Program-made: the position numbers and the translations under genes
From: an uncultured Candidatus Altimarinota bacterium
Lineage (GTDB): Bacteria; Patescibacteriota; Gracilibacteria; CAIRYL01
Length of the DNA stretch: 14,985 nucleotides
NCBI GenBank assembly: GCA_947311665.1
Contig: CAMZLA010000063.1
Coordinates: 1 to 14,985, forward strand
Direction: 5' to 3'
Notes under the pieces: model-generated
Told to the model about the DNA's origin: nothing
Databases searched by the model: none
The model's input: only the letters and a program-made list of their open reading frames with translations
In this document: one piece after another, positions 1 through 6,490 of the stretch
Layout of the letters: each line of letters starts with the position of its first letter
How positions within the stretch are numbered: the first letter of the stretch is position 1

Positions 1-1
1 A

Positions 2-2365
2 TTTGATCCAGAAAAAGAAAGTGTTTGGGACAAAAATTGGGGATATGGAGATATAAAAAAAACTAATTTTTATAATAGATCAGTAAATCTTTTAACAGAA
101 AAAAATTTTATACAATGGCTTCCTACCAAAGAAAATTTCAAATTTTTTGGAAAGGAATTTAATAATGAAGCAAAAAATAAATTTGAAAAATGGACACGAG
201 ATTTTCATGCTATATGGGTAAAAATTCTGCAAACAAAATATAAAGAACAAGATCTGCAAACAAAATTATCAGAAACAAATAATGATAAAAAATCAAAAAT
301 TTCTGTAGAACTCTGGAAAACACTTGAAACAGACCTTAAAAATAAAATAGAAAATTTTGTATATATTTCTTCTTCTCATAAAAAAGGGAAACAAATAAAA
401 ATTAATCTTTTTCATCAGGAATTTCTGAATATTCCAGATATAACACAAATTTTTAGAGCCATTGAATTACTCGAAGCATATTTAGCACTTGTTCTTGAAA
501 ATACGGATAGTGATTTAAAAAAATTTCGTGAAGCAAAAAATAGCTTTGAATCACTGAAAAAACGAAAACAAAAAAACACTTCTATCTTTTTTGAAAAATT
601 TAATATTTCTCCAAAATCGATAGAATTAGATGAAAAAGAAAATCAAGAATTTAAGCAACGAAATCAATCACTTATAATAAAAACATCAGAAAATAAATTG
701 ATGCTTATCTTTGATTTTTCTGGCGATGCTATTAGTTTTGAAATAGATGAAGAAAATATAAAACAAATACATCTTATTTCTTCTGAAAAAACAGCATTAA
801 AAAACTCAGAAATTTCTAAATCTTTTTTAGAGAATTATAAATGCATAGGGAAAACCGTATTGGTAGAAAATCAAAAAAAAGATAAAGAAAAAAAAATGGG
901 AAAAGAAAATTTTTGCCTTAAAACACTTCATCATTTTAAAGTCTATATTTTAAAAGAACTTCCAAAAACAACGGTTCTTTTAGATATTATTTTAGCAGAT
1001 AATAGACTTAAAAATATTGGAGAAGTAAAGAAATCAGCAAAAACTATTTTTCAAGGAGAAACTGCATATCATCAAAAACTTAAAAGAGAACTTATAAAAA
1101 ACTTTTTTGAAAGTAGTTGGGAAGAAAACCTTGCAGAATTAGAAAAAACTGAACCATATCTCATTTCATCAGCACAACTTTTTTGGCGACGAAAAGAAGA
1201 AAAACTCAAACATCTTTCTAAACCTTCACTTAAAAAAAACAAAGACAGGTATAGTCATGTAGAATTTCATATCATTACAGAAAAAGCAATATTAAAAAAT
1301 CAACAATATAAACAACGCCATCCAGAAAATTTAAATGAGTTACAAAAAGATGCTCGCTATATTTTAGCATTTGACCCAGGACTAAATAACCCGTGTACTG
1401 CTGCATTATGGGATATAAAAGAGAAAAAATTTGATATAAAATTTTCTAAAAAGATAACAGATTTAGGACATAAACTAGCGGAAAAACTAGAAAAAGAAAA
1501 CTCAAAAAATTTACAAAAAATAAAAACTTCTCGTGTTTTTGGAAAAGGAAAGAAAAATATAAATGAAATCCGAAAAAAAGGGTTACAAAATATTGTAGCA
1601 GAAATTGTTTCATATATATCAGATAAAAATGAGATAGATGTAAAATCTGAAAAAGTAATGATTATAATGGGAGATGGAAAAGAGAGCATAGATAAGCATG
1701 TCAAAAATAATTTTAAACGAGCAGAGCAAGCCTTTTTTGATAAACTTGCACAAAAACTTTCAGAAATGGGTGTTCTAGAAGGTGTATTTGAAACAAAATA
1801 TGCAACCAAAAAAGAAAAAGAAAAAAACTTTTCTGGATTATTAAAAATAGTAAATGAAGAAAATTCTTCTCATATTTGCTATGAATGTAACCATAAACAA
1901 AGCCCAAAATATGGAGAAGAATTTATAAAAGAATTAGAAGATTCTAAGTTTTTTGAACAAGAATTTAAAAAAAATGAAATGATTATTCCTATAAAAAATT
2001 GGGAAAAAAAAGAAGAAGTAAAACCAGAAAAAATATTTTCATCAGAAAGTCTCAAAAAAATTCACCCAAAACCAGAGTGGAAAAATGGAAAAAATAAAGA
2101 AATAACACTTCGAGAAAAATGGGAAGAATGTTTTATTGATGAGAATGATAAAATACGAGAAATATCTGAACAGCAACGAATGCTAAAAAACTTTTATTTC
2201 TGGTTTTTTGGTGGAACAGAAATAACTAAAAAAGGGAAAAAAGGAAAAACTTGGGATATGCATACCAGTTTAGAAGAGTTTGTATGTGCCAATTGTGAAA
2301 TGATTCAAAATAATGATATGAATGCAGCCAAAAATATTGTTAAGTTTTATATTAAGGAAAAGTAA
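2..2365 (+). CDS. Cas12-like (type V) RNA-guided nuclease, C-terminal 787 residues; 5' end outside window
   Basis: The reading frame is open from base 2 to the TAA at 2363-2365, so the gene starts left of the window. Residue numbers here count from base 2. Around residues 416-424 a stretch RYSHVEFHI resembles the end of the Cas12a WED domain, 35 residues before the RuvC-I aspartate, a spacing like Cas12a. RuvC-I is ILAFDPG with D458. The RuvC-II strand is VMIIMGDGKES (552-562), where the expected Glu is Met/Gly. A candidate replacement is E597 in VFETKYATK. Zinc ligands are C626/C629 and C762/C765, and RuvC-III is NNDMNAAKNI with D772. No HNH motif is seen. Family knowledge: such proteins cleave DNA with one RuvC site under a guide RNA. 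The size is far above a normal TnpB (about 400 residues). The Cas12 class call is firm, the subtype unknown. Base composition matches the neighbours. An ORF finder would wrongly start it at TTG 698. Confidence 0.82.
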   Translation, partial: FDPEKESVWDKNWGYGDIKKTNFYNRSVNLLTEKNFIQWLPTKENFKFFGKEFNNEAKNKFEKWTRDFHAIWVKILQTKYKEQDLQTKLSETNNDKKSKISVELWKTLETDLKNKIENFVYISSSHKKGKQIKINLFHQEFLNIPDITQIFRAIELLEAYLALVLENTDSDLKKFREAKNSFESLKKRKQKNTSIFFEKFNISPKSIELDEKENQEFKQRNQSLIIKTSENKLMLIFDFSGDAISFEIDEENIKQIHLISSEKTALKNSEISKSFLENYKCIGKTVLVENQKKDKEKKMGKENFCLKTLHHFKVYILKELPKTTVLLDIILADNRLKNIGEVKKSAKTIFQGETAYHQKLKRELIKNFFESSWEENLAELEKTEPYLISSAQLFWRRKEEKLKHLSKPSLKKNKDRYSHVEFHIITEKAILKNQQYKQRHPENLNELQKDARYILAFDPGLNNPCTAALWDIKEKKFDIKFSKKITDLGHKLAEKLEKENSKNLQKIKTSRVFGKGKKNINEIRKKGLQNIVAEIVSYISDKNEIDVKSEKVMIIMGDGKESIDKHVKNNFKRAEQAFFDKLAQKLSEMGVLEGVFETKYATKKEKEKNFSGLLKIVNEENSSHICYECNHKQSPKYGEEFIKELEDSKFFEQEFKKNEMIIPIKNWEKKEEVKPEKIFSSESLKKIHPKPEWKNGKNKEITLREKWEECFIDENDKIREISEQQRMLKNFYFWFFGGTEITKKGKKGKTWDMHTSLEEFVCANCEMIQNNDMNAAKNIVKFYIKEK

Positions 2366-2373
2366 AAACAATC

Positions 2374-2407
2374 CAATATTTATATTTTTATTTCACTCTA
2401 AATATTG
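2374..2407. repeat. AT-rich inverted repeat between the nuclease gene and the mazG-like gene
   Basis: CAATATTTA at 2374-2382 is the exact reverse complement of TAAATATTG at 2399-2407, with a 16-nt loop. It lies 8 nt after the nuclease stop, so it could be a weak transcription end. It has only one G/C pair per arm and no clean T-tract right after it, so it may be chance in such AT-rich DNA. Confidence 0.25.
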
Positions 2408-2447
2408 TTACACTTTATATAAGAAAAAAATATTCTCTTTCATTCTC

Positions 2448-2876
2448 ATGACAAAAAAACAATTATTATTACAAGAAGTTATTGCTGCTGTAGAAAAATT
2501 TCATGATGCTTTTGGAATTGAAAATGCATATGAACCTACATTACTCGATAAATCGGACTCAATTCTTCGATATAAATTAATGCGAGAAGAAAATGAAGAA
2601 TATCTGGAAGCATGCGAAAATAATGATATGGTTGAAATAGCCGATGCTCTGGGAGATATGTTATATATTTTATCTGGAACAATTTTAAAACACGGATTAC
2701 AAAATAAAATTGAACCAGTTTTTGAAGAAATTCAAAGAAGTAATATGTCTAAATTGGATGAAAATGGAAATGCAATTATTAACGATGGAATTATTGACCC
2801 AACAAGACCAGCAGGAAAAGTTTTAAAAGGAGAAAATTATACTCCTCCAGAATTAAAAACAATTTTAGAAATGTAA
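2448..2876 (+). CDS. MazG-like nucleotide pyrophosphohydrolase
   Basis: A 142-residue protein of the all-alpha NTP pyrophosphatase superfamily (MazG / phosphoribosyl-ATP pyrophosphohydrolase-like). The metal-binding pattern is visible: EENEE at residues 47-51 and EIADALGD at 63-70, with E63, D66 and D70 as the second ligand set. The tail, with QRSNMSKLDENG and later KVLKGENYTPPEL, is typical of the small stand-alone enzymes that hydrolyse nucleoside triphosphates to monophosphate plus PPi. The substrate cannot be read from sequence; house-cleaning of modified nucleotides or dNTP pool control is the family's usual role. ATG 2448 is chosen because the protein similarity begins there. The frame stays open upstream to 2322, but that would overlap the nuclease gene and add a non-conserved leader. 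The next gene follows after 28 nt, so the two may be cotranscribed. Confidence 0.8.
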   Translation: MTKKQLLLQEVIAAVEKFHDAFGIENAYEPTLLDKSDSILRYKLMREENEEYLEACENNDMVEIADALGDMLYILSGTILKHGLQNKIEPVFEEIQRSNMSKLDENGNAIINDGIIDPTRPAGKVLKGENYTPPELKTILEM

Positions 2877-2904
2877 TTTTATAAAATATTTAATATATTT
2901 TTTT

Positions 2905-4077
2905 TTGAAAAATAACGAATCTTCTCATTGGATACAATTATTTCGATATATTGTAGCAGGAACTCTTACAACTCTGCTCGATTTATTAATATTTCAAGTT
3001 AGCTATTATCAATTTGGATTTTCTCGAAATGAATCAGTTTTTTATGCGTTTATTACTGCTTTGCTTTTTAGTTTTGTGGTAAATAGATTTTGGACTTTTA
3101 AAGGAAATTATACAAATGATGAATGGAGGATTTCTCAGTTTTTAAAATTTGTTTTTGTTGCCAGCATTGGGCTGATGATAACATTATTTTCTATGAAAAT
3201 ATTAACAGAATATTTTTCTATTGAAGCGTTATTTTCTAAAATAATAACATCGGCTATTGTTTTTGGTTGGAATTTTATTGTGAATTCTTTTTGGACTTTT
3301 TCATCAAAAGACGAAGAAATAATTTTAAAACCTCTTTTGCCAGAAAAAAAAGATTTCTCTTTCGAGCTTTCTCTCATTATTCCTGCTTATAATGAAGAAA
3401 AACGACTTTCAAAAACACTAAAAGATTGCATTTCATATTTCTCATCACTAGATATTGAATATGAAATTATTGTTGTTGATGATGGAAGTATTGATAATAC
3501 CTCAGAAATTGCAAAAGAATATTTATCAGCTCCTCATAAAATAATCCAATTATCAAAAAATAAAGGAAAAGGGTTTGCAGTAAAAACAGGTGTTTTAGAA
3601 GCAAAAGGAAGATATATTCTTTTTTGTGATGCAGATGGAGCAACTCCTTTTCATCAGTATAAAAAACTGAGAGAAGCCATGCTTTTTTCTGAAATAGCTA
3701 TTGGTTCTCGATATAAAAATAGAGAAACTGTTGAAATAGCACAGCCATTTTATAGAACTCTTCTTTCTCGAATTGGGAATATTATTGCTCAAATATTTTT
3801 AATAGAAGGAATTTCTGATACTCAATGTGGTTTTAAACTTTTTAGAAATGATGTAGGAAAGAAAATATTTCAATATCAAAAAATAGAACGATTTGCATTC
3901 GATATTGAATTTTTGATGCTTGCAAAAAAAGAAAATTATAAAATAATAGAAATTCCTGTTATATGGTTCGATCAGCCAGGAACAACAGTTGAAGGAATGA
4001 AAGATTGGCTAAAAGCAATGACAGATGTTCTTCGCATTAAATTTTATATGATGTTTGGATTTTATGGGAAAAAATAA
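2905..4077 (+). CDS. GtrA-domain / GT2 fusion glycosyltransferase, dolichyl-phosphate beta-glucosyltransferase (ALG5)-like
   Basis: A 390-residue fusion. Residues 9-132 form a four-helix GtrA-type membrane domain with the repeated motifs NRFWTF (60-65) and NSFWTF (127-132). Residues 155-385 form a GT-A glycosyltransferase of family 2: IIPAYNEEKRL, VVDDGSIDNT (190-199), the metal-binding DADGATPF (242-249), GSRY and CGFKLF (308-313). This set matches ALG5-type enzymes, which move glucose from UDP-glucose to a polyprenyl phosphate on the cytoplasmic face. GtrA domains are thought to flip or carry the lipid-linked sugar. In many bacterial fusions the GtrA part is C-terminal; here it comes first. 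No ATG precedes the first helix, so TTG 2905 is the likely start, without a Shine-Dalgarno sequence. Donor sugar and end product are inferred only. The gene ends before a strong terminator. Confidence 0.82.
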   Translation: MKNNESSHWIQLFRYIVAGTLTTLLDLLIFQVSYYQFGFSRNESVFYAFITALLFSFVVNRFWTFKGNYTNDEWRISQFLKFVFVASIGLMITLFSMKILTEYFSIEALFSKIITSAIVFGWNFIVNSFWTFSSKDEEIILKPLLPEKKDFSFELSLIIPAYNEEKRLSKTLKDCISYFSSLDIEYEIIVVDDGSIDNTSEIAKEYLSAPHKIIQLSKNKGKGFAVKTGVLEAKGRYILFCDADGATPFHQYKKLREAMLFSEIAIGSRYKNRETVEIAQPFYRTLLSRIGNIIAQIFLIEGISDTQCGFKLFRNDVGKKIFQYQKIERFAFDIEFLMLAKKENYKIIEIPVIWFDQPGTTVEGMKDWLKAMTDVLRIKFYMMFGFYGKK

Positions 4078-4109
4078 ATATTTTTTTCATCAGTTCAGAG
4101 CAGTATATA

Positions 4110-4146
4110 AAAAGAAGTATATTGAATTTTCAATATACTTCTTTTG
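4110..4146. terminator. Bidirectional hairpin terminator between the glycosyltransferase and the tRNA genes
   Basis: A long perfect inverted repeat: the arm at 4111-4126 (AAAGAAGTATATTGAA) is the exact reverse complement of 4129-4144, leaving a very short loop. The plus strand continues into T-rich sequence (4142-4150) and the minus strand also runs into U-rich sequence. It sits between the convergent glycosyltransferase gene (ends 4077) and tRNA-Leu (3' end 4160), so it can end transcription from both sides. Confidence 0.75.
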
Positions 4147-4159
4147 TTTTATCTTCCAA

Positions 4160-4246
4160 TGGTGCGAAAAAGAGGACTTGAACCTCCACGACCAAAAGGT
4201 CACTAGACCCTCAATCTAGCGCGTCTACCAATTCCGCCATTTTCGC
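4160..4246 (-). tRNA. tRNA-Leu (anticodon GAG)
   Basis: The reverse complement folds as an 87-nt class II tRNA. Acceptor GCGAAAA pairs with TTTTCGC, followed by discriminator A and an encoded CCA. The anticodon arm is CTAGA-TTGAGGG-TCTAG with GAG at positions 34-36, which reads CUC/CUU leucine codons. A long variable arm (TGACCTTTTGGTCG) and the T arm GGAGGTTCAAGTCCTC are present. It lies 18 nt downstream of the tRNA-fMet gene on the same strand, so they are probably one transcript ending at the 4110-4146 hairpin. Confidence 0.95.
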
Positions 4247-4264
4247 ATGACATAACAATTTTAG

Positions 4265-4339
4265 TGGTTGCGGGGATAGGAATCGAACCTATGATCTACG
4301 GGTTATGAGCCCGTCGAGATACCACTTCTCCACCCCGCG
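4265..4339 (-). tRNA. Initiator tRNA-fMet (anticodon CAT)
   Basis: The reverse complement is a 75-nt tRNA with encoded CCA. It shows the bacterial initiator marks: 5' C1 facing A72 (CGCGGGG versus CCCCGCA), three G-C pairs in the anticodon stem (ACGGG-CTCATAA-CCCGT) and an A-T pair at 11-24 in the D stem. The T arm is ATAGGTTCGATTCCTAT. These mark it as the formyl-methionyl initiator rather than elongator Met or lysidine-Ile tRNA. First of the two-tRNA unit on the minus strand. Confidence 0.95.
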
Positions 4340-4395
4340 ACACTTCACAATTTTTTTAAAATTGCGAAAAATACTCTATCACAATCTTTTTCTCT

Positions 4396-4424
4396 TTGTC
4401 TAGTCTAATTATTTTTGATAGAAT
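4396..4424 (+). promoter_or_regulatory. Candidate sigma-70-type promoter of the superoxide reductase gene
   Basis: TTGTCT (4396-4401) and TAGAAT (4419-4424) are separated by exactly 17 nt, with the downstream ATG at 4452. Both boxes are close to the TTGACA/TATAAT consensus. The surrounding DNA is AT-rich, so chance matches are possible, but the spacing and position suit the gene. Confidence 0.5.
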
Positions 4425-4451
4425 AAAAGTAATAATTTTTAATTTTTAATT

Positions 4452-4754
4452 ATGGCAATTACTCTAAAAACTCCTGTTGATGTAAATAATCTTACAGATA
4501 GTGAACGAAAACATATTCCTTATATTTCATATGATGGAAAAACAGTTACAGTTTCTTGTGGATATGGAATTATTCACCCAATGACAGAAGAACATTATAT
4601 TATTTATATTGAGCTTTTTCAAAATGGAAAATCTGTAGGAAAAAAAATGCTTACTCCAGCTGATGAAGCAAAAGCAATATTTACTCTCGATTCTATAGAA
4701 AATTTATCGGCTCATGCGTTTTGTAATGAACACGGTATTTGGGAAAGTTTATAA
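4452..4754 (+). CDS. Superoxide reductase (one-iron desulfoferrodoxin/neelaredoxin family)
   Basis: A 100-residue protein consisting of the catalytic iron domain alone, without the N-terminal desulforedoxin domain of two-iron enzymes. All five ligands of the square-pyramidal iron centre can be seen: H21 (in RKHIP), H42 (IHPM), H48 (EEHYI), C91 and H94 (CNEHGIW). K20 before H21 matches the conserved lysine of the flexible EKH loop, but the usual Glu next to it is Arg here (E18-R19-K20-H21). The enzyme reduces superoxide to hydrogen peroxide without making oxygen, usually in anaerobes or microaerophiles, with electrons from rubredoxin or a similar carrier; no such partner is visible here. It has its own likely promoter and ends 6 bp inside the convergent recN gene. 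Confidence 0.9.
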   Translation: MAITLKTPVDVNNLTDSERKHIPYISYDGKTVTVSCGYGIIHPMTEEHYIIYIELFQNGKSVGKKMLTPADEAKAIFTLDSIENLSAHAFCNEHGIWESL

Positions 4755-6290
4755 ACATAATTTTTTTGCTGTTTGTAATGCTTCTTCGCTTACAATTTCT
4801 CCAGAGATCATTTTTGCAATGGTCTCTATTTTTTCATCTCCTGTAACATATCGTAATTGTGTAACTGTTTTATTTTCATGATGTGTTTTTTCTACAATTA
4901 AATGATGATCGGCCATTGCTGCTATTTGAGGAAGATGAGTAATAGATATTATTTGTCTTTTTTCCGATAATTTTTTCATTTCTTTTGCCATTTTCTCTGC
5001 AATACTTCCAGATACTCCCGTATCAATTTCATCAAAAATCAATGTTGTTCCATGAGGAAAAAATTGTTTAAGAGCGAGTGTTATTCTTGCAATTTCTCCT
5101 CCAGAAGCAATTTCTGATATATTATGAAGTGTTTGTTCTTGATTGGCAGAGAAGAGGAATTGAACCTGTTCGTTTCCATATTTACATAAATCTGTTTCTG
5201 AAAATGCAACTTTAAACTGTGCTTTTTCCATTCCCATTTTTTTACATTTTTCTTCTATCTGTTCAGAAAATTTTTTCTGAATTTTTTTTCGTTCATCAGA
5301 TAAATTTTTAGCAAATCCCAATACTTTATCTTTCAATATTTCTACAGAATATTCTTGTTCTAAAACTTTTTGTTCATATTCTGCCAATAATTCAATATTT
5401 TTTTCTAATTTTTCTTTTTTTTCAAATAATTTTTGAGCATCAGCAACATTTTCTTCTTGAATCCATGTTTCAACCTGATGAATTAATTGTTTATATTCAT
5501 CTCGTTTTTCATCATTTTTTGGAAGTAATTTTTCTAAATCATCTATCAATTCAGGAATAATAGAAAATAATGGTTGCATTTTTTTTCTAATATTTTCATC
5601 AATATTTTTTATGTATTCTTCGGCTGTATCTATTTGAGAAAGAATACTTTCTCCTTCTCCTGCAAGAAGGTTTATGCAATAACTAATTTCTTGTGATTTT
5701 TCGAGAGAAATTTGAGATTTTTTCATAAATAATTTTGCTTTTTCAAATGTTTCTAAAGAAAAATTTATTTTTTCCATTCTTTGCAATTGAAATTCCCAAA
5801 ACTCTTTTTGAATATTTTTTTCTTTTATTTCTTCCTGTAATATTTCTAGTTTTTTTTTCTCTTCTTTATATTTGATGAATGTTTTTTGAAAAATATTTTT
5901 CACTTCTTTATTCTCCAAAGCAGAATCGAAAAGGGCAGTTGCTGCTTCTGGTTTTTTTAAAAACATATTATCATGCTGTGAATGCATATGAAATATTTCT
6001 GATGATATTTTAATTCCTTCTTTTAAGGATTCTGGAATATCATTAATAAAAAATCGTGATTTTTTATTTTCTAAAATTCGTCTAAAATTATATTCATTTA
6101 AATCTAAATCTATAACCGTTCGTCCATCAAAAAAATTTTTTGCTCGTTCTCCAATACCCAATTTAATAGCATTACAAAAAAAAGATTTTCCTGCTCCTGT
6201 TTCTCCTGTAATAACTGTAAATCCAGAAGAAAATGTTATTTCTTCATTTTCTACCAGTCCAAGATTTTTAATAGATATTTTTTTTAACAT
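4749..6290 (-). CDS. recN: DNA repair ATPase RecN
   Basis: A 513-residue SMC-like protein, slightly shorter than the usual 550 or so. The Walker A motif GETGAGKS is at residues 29-36. A long coiled-coil middle rich in Lys/Glu/Gln follows, then the ABC signature ASGGEIARI (395-403), the Walker B region TLIFDEIDTG (416-425) and the switch motif SITHLPQIAAMADHH (about 449-463). RecN gathers and tethers broken DNA ends during double-strand-break repair by recombination. The start ATG (6288-6290) lies directly before the conserved KISIKNLGLVENEEITF opening. It is downstream of the transporter gene on the same strand with a 189-bp gap, so cotranscription is possible but not required. Its stop overlaps that of the superoxide reductase gene. 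Confidence 0.95.
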   Translation of the reverse strand: MLKKISIKNLGLVENEEITFSSGFTVITGETGAGKSFFCNAIKLGIGERAKNFFDGRTVIDLDLNEYNFRRILENKKSRFFINDIPESLKEGIKISSEIFHMHSQHDNMFLKKPEAATALFDSALENKEVKNIFQKTFIKYKEEKKKLEILQEEIKEKNIQKEFWEFQLQRMEKINFSLETFEKAKLFMKKSQISLEKSQEISYCINLLAGEGESILSQIDTAEEYIKNIDENIRKKMQPLFSIIPELIDDLEKLLPKNDEKRDEYKQLIHQVETWIQEENVADAQKLFEKKEKLEKNIELLAEYEQKVLEQEYSVEILKDKVLGFAKNLSDERKKIQKKFSEQIEEKCKKMGMEKAQFKVAFSETDLCKYGNEQVQFLFSANQEQTLHNISEIASGGEIARITLALKQFFPHGTTLIFDEIDTGVSGSIAEKMAKEMKKLSEKRQIISITHLPQIAAMADHHLIVEKTHHENKTVTQLRYVTGDEKIETIAKMISGEIVSEEALQTAKKLCL

Positions 6291-6445
6291 TTTTAATGAT
6301 ATAAATTTTTTTAATATATTATTCTACAAAATAATTATATCATAAATTTTTTATATCATCTCATTATATTCTCTCGTCTCATTTCATTTGATATGTGTTA
6401 TATAAAATTTTCAAAATTGAAAAATTTATTTTAGAGCTTTCAATT

Positions 6446-6490
6446 TATCTCTTATTTTTTATTTTTTATTTTTTATTTTTTATCTCTTAT
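6446..6490. repeat. Heptamer (ATTTTTT) tandem array flanked by 10-bp direct repeats
   Basis: Four exact copies of ATTTTTT run from 6454 to 6481. They are flanked by TATCTCTTAT at 6446-6455 and 6481-6490, exactly 35 bp (5 x 7) apart. The right-hand copy contains the last codons and stop of the transporter gene, so the array looks like a slippage duplication of that gene's 3' end. The rest of the gap to recN (6291-6445) is AT-rich with no further recognisable gene. Confidence 0.8.

Noticed and set aside
698..700. TTG at 698 as the start of a 555-residue nuclease
   Set aside because: The same frame is open back to base 2 with protein-like composition, so the TTG is internal and the gene begins outside the window.
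1357..1907. Minus-strand reading frames inside the nuclease gene
   Set aside because: Antisense shadows of the RuvC region, with no recognisable protein features.
2322..2447. Upstream extension of the mazG-like gene
   Set aside because: It overlaps the end of the nuclease gene and encodes a non-conserved leader; the family similarity starts at ATG 2448.
1..2900. IS605/IS607-type transposon carrying a tnpB
   Set aside because: The protein is far larger than TnpB, no tnpA is present, and no transposon ends are seen after 2365.
4348..4364. Hairpin CAATTTT/AAAATTG between tRNA-fMet and the superoxide reductase gene
   Set aside because: A short AT-only stem with a 3-nt loop placed upstream of both flanking genes; most likely chance.
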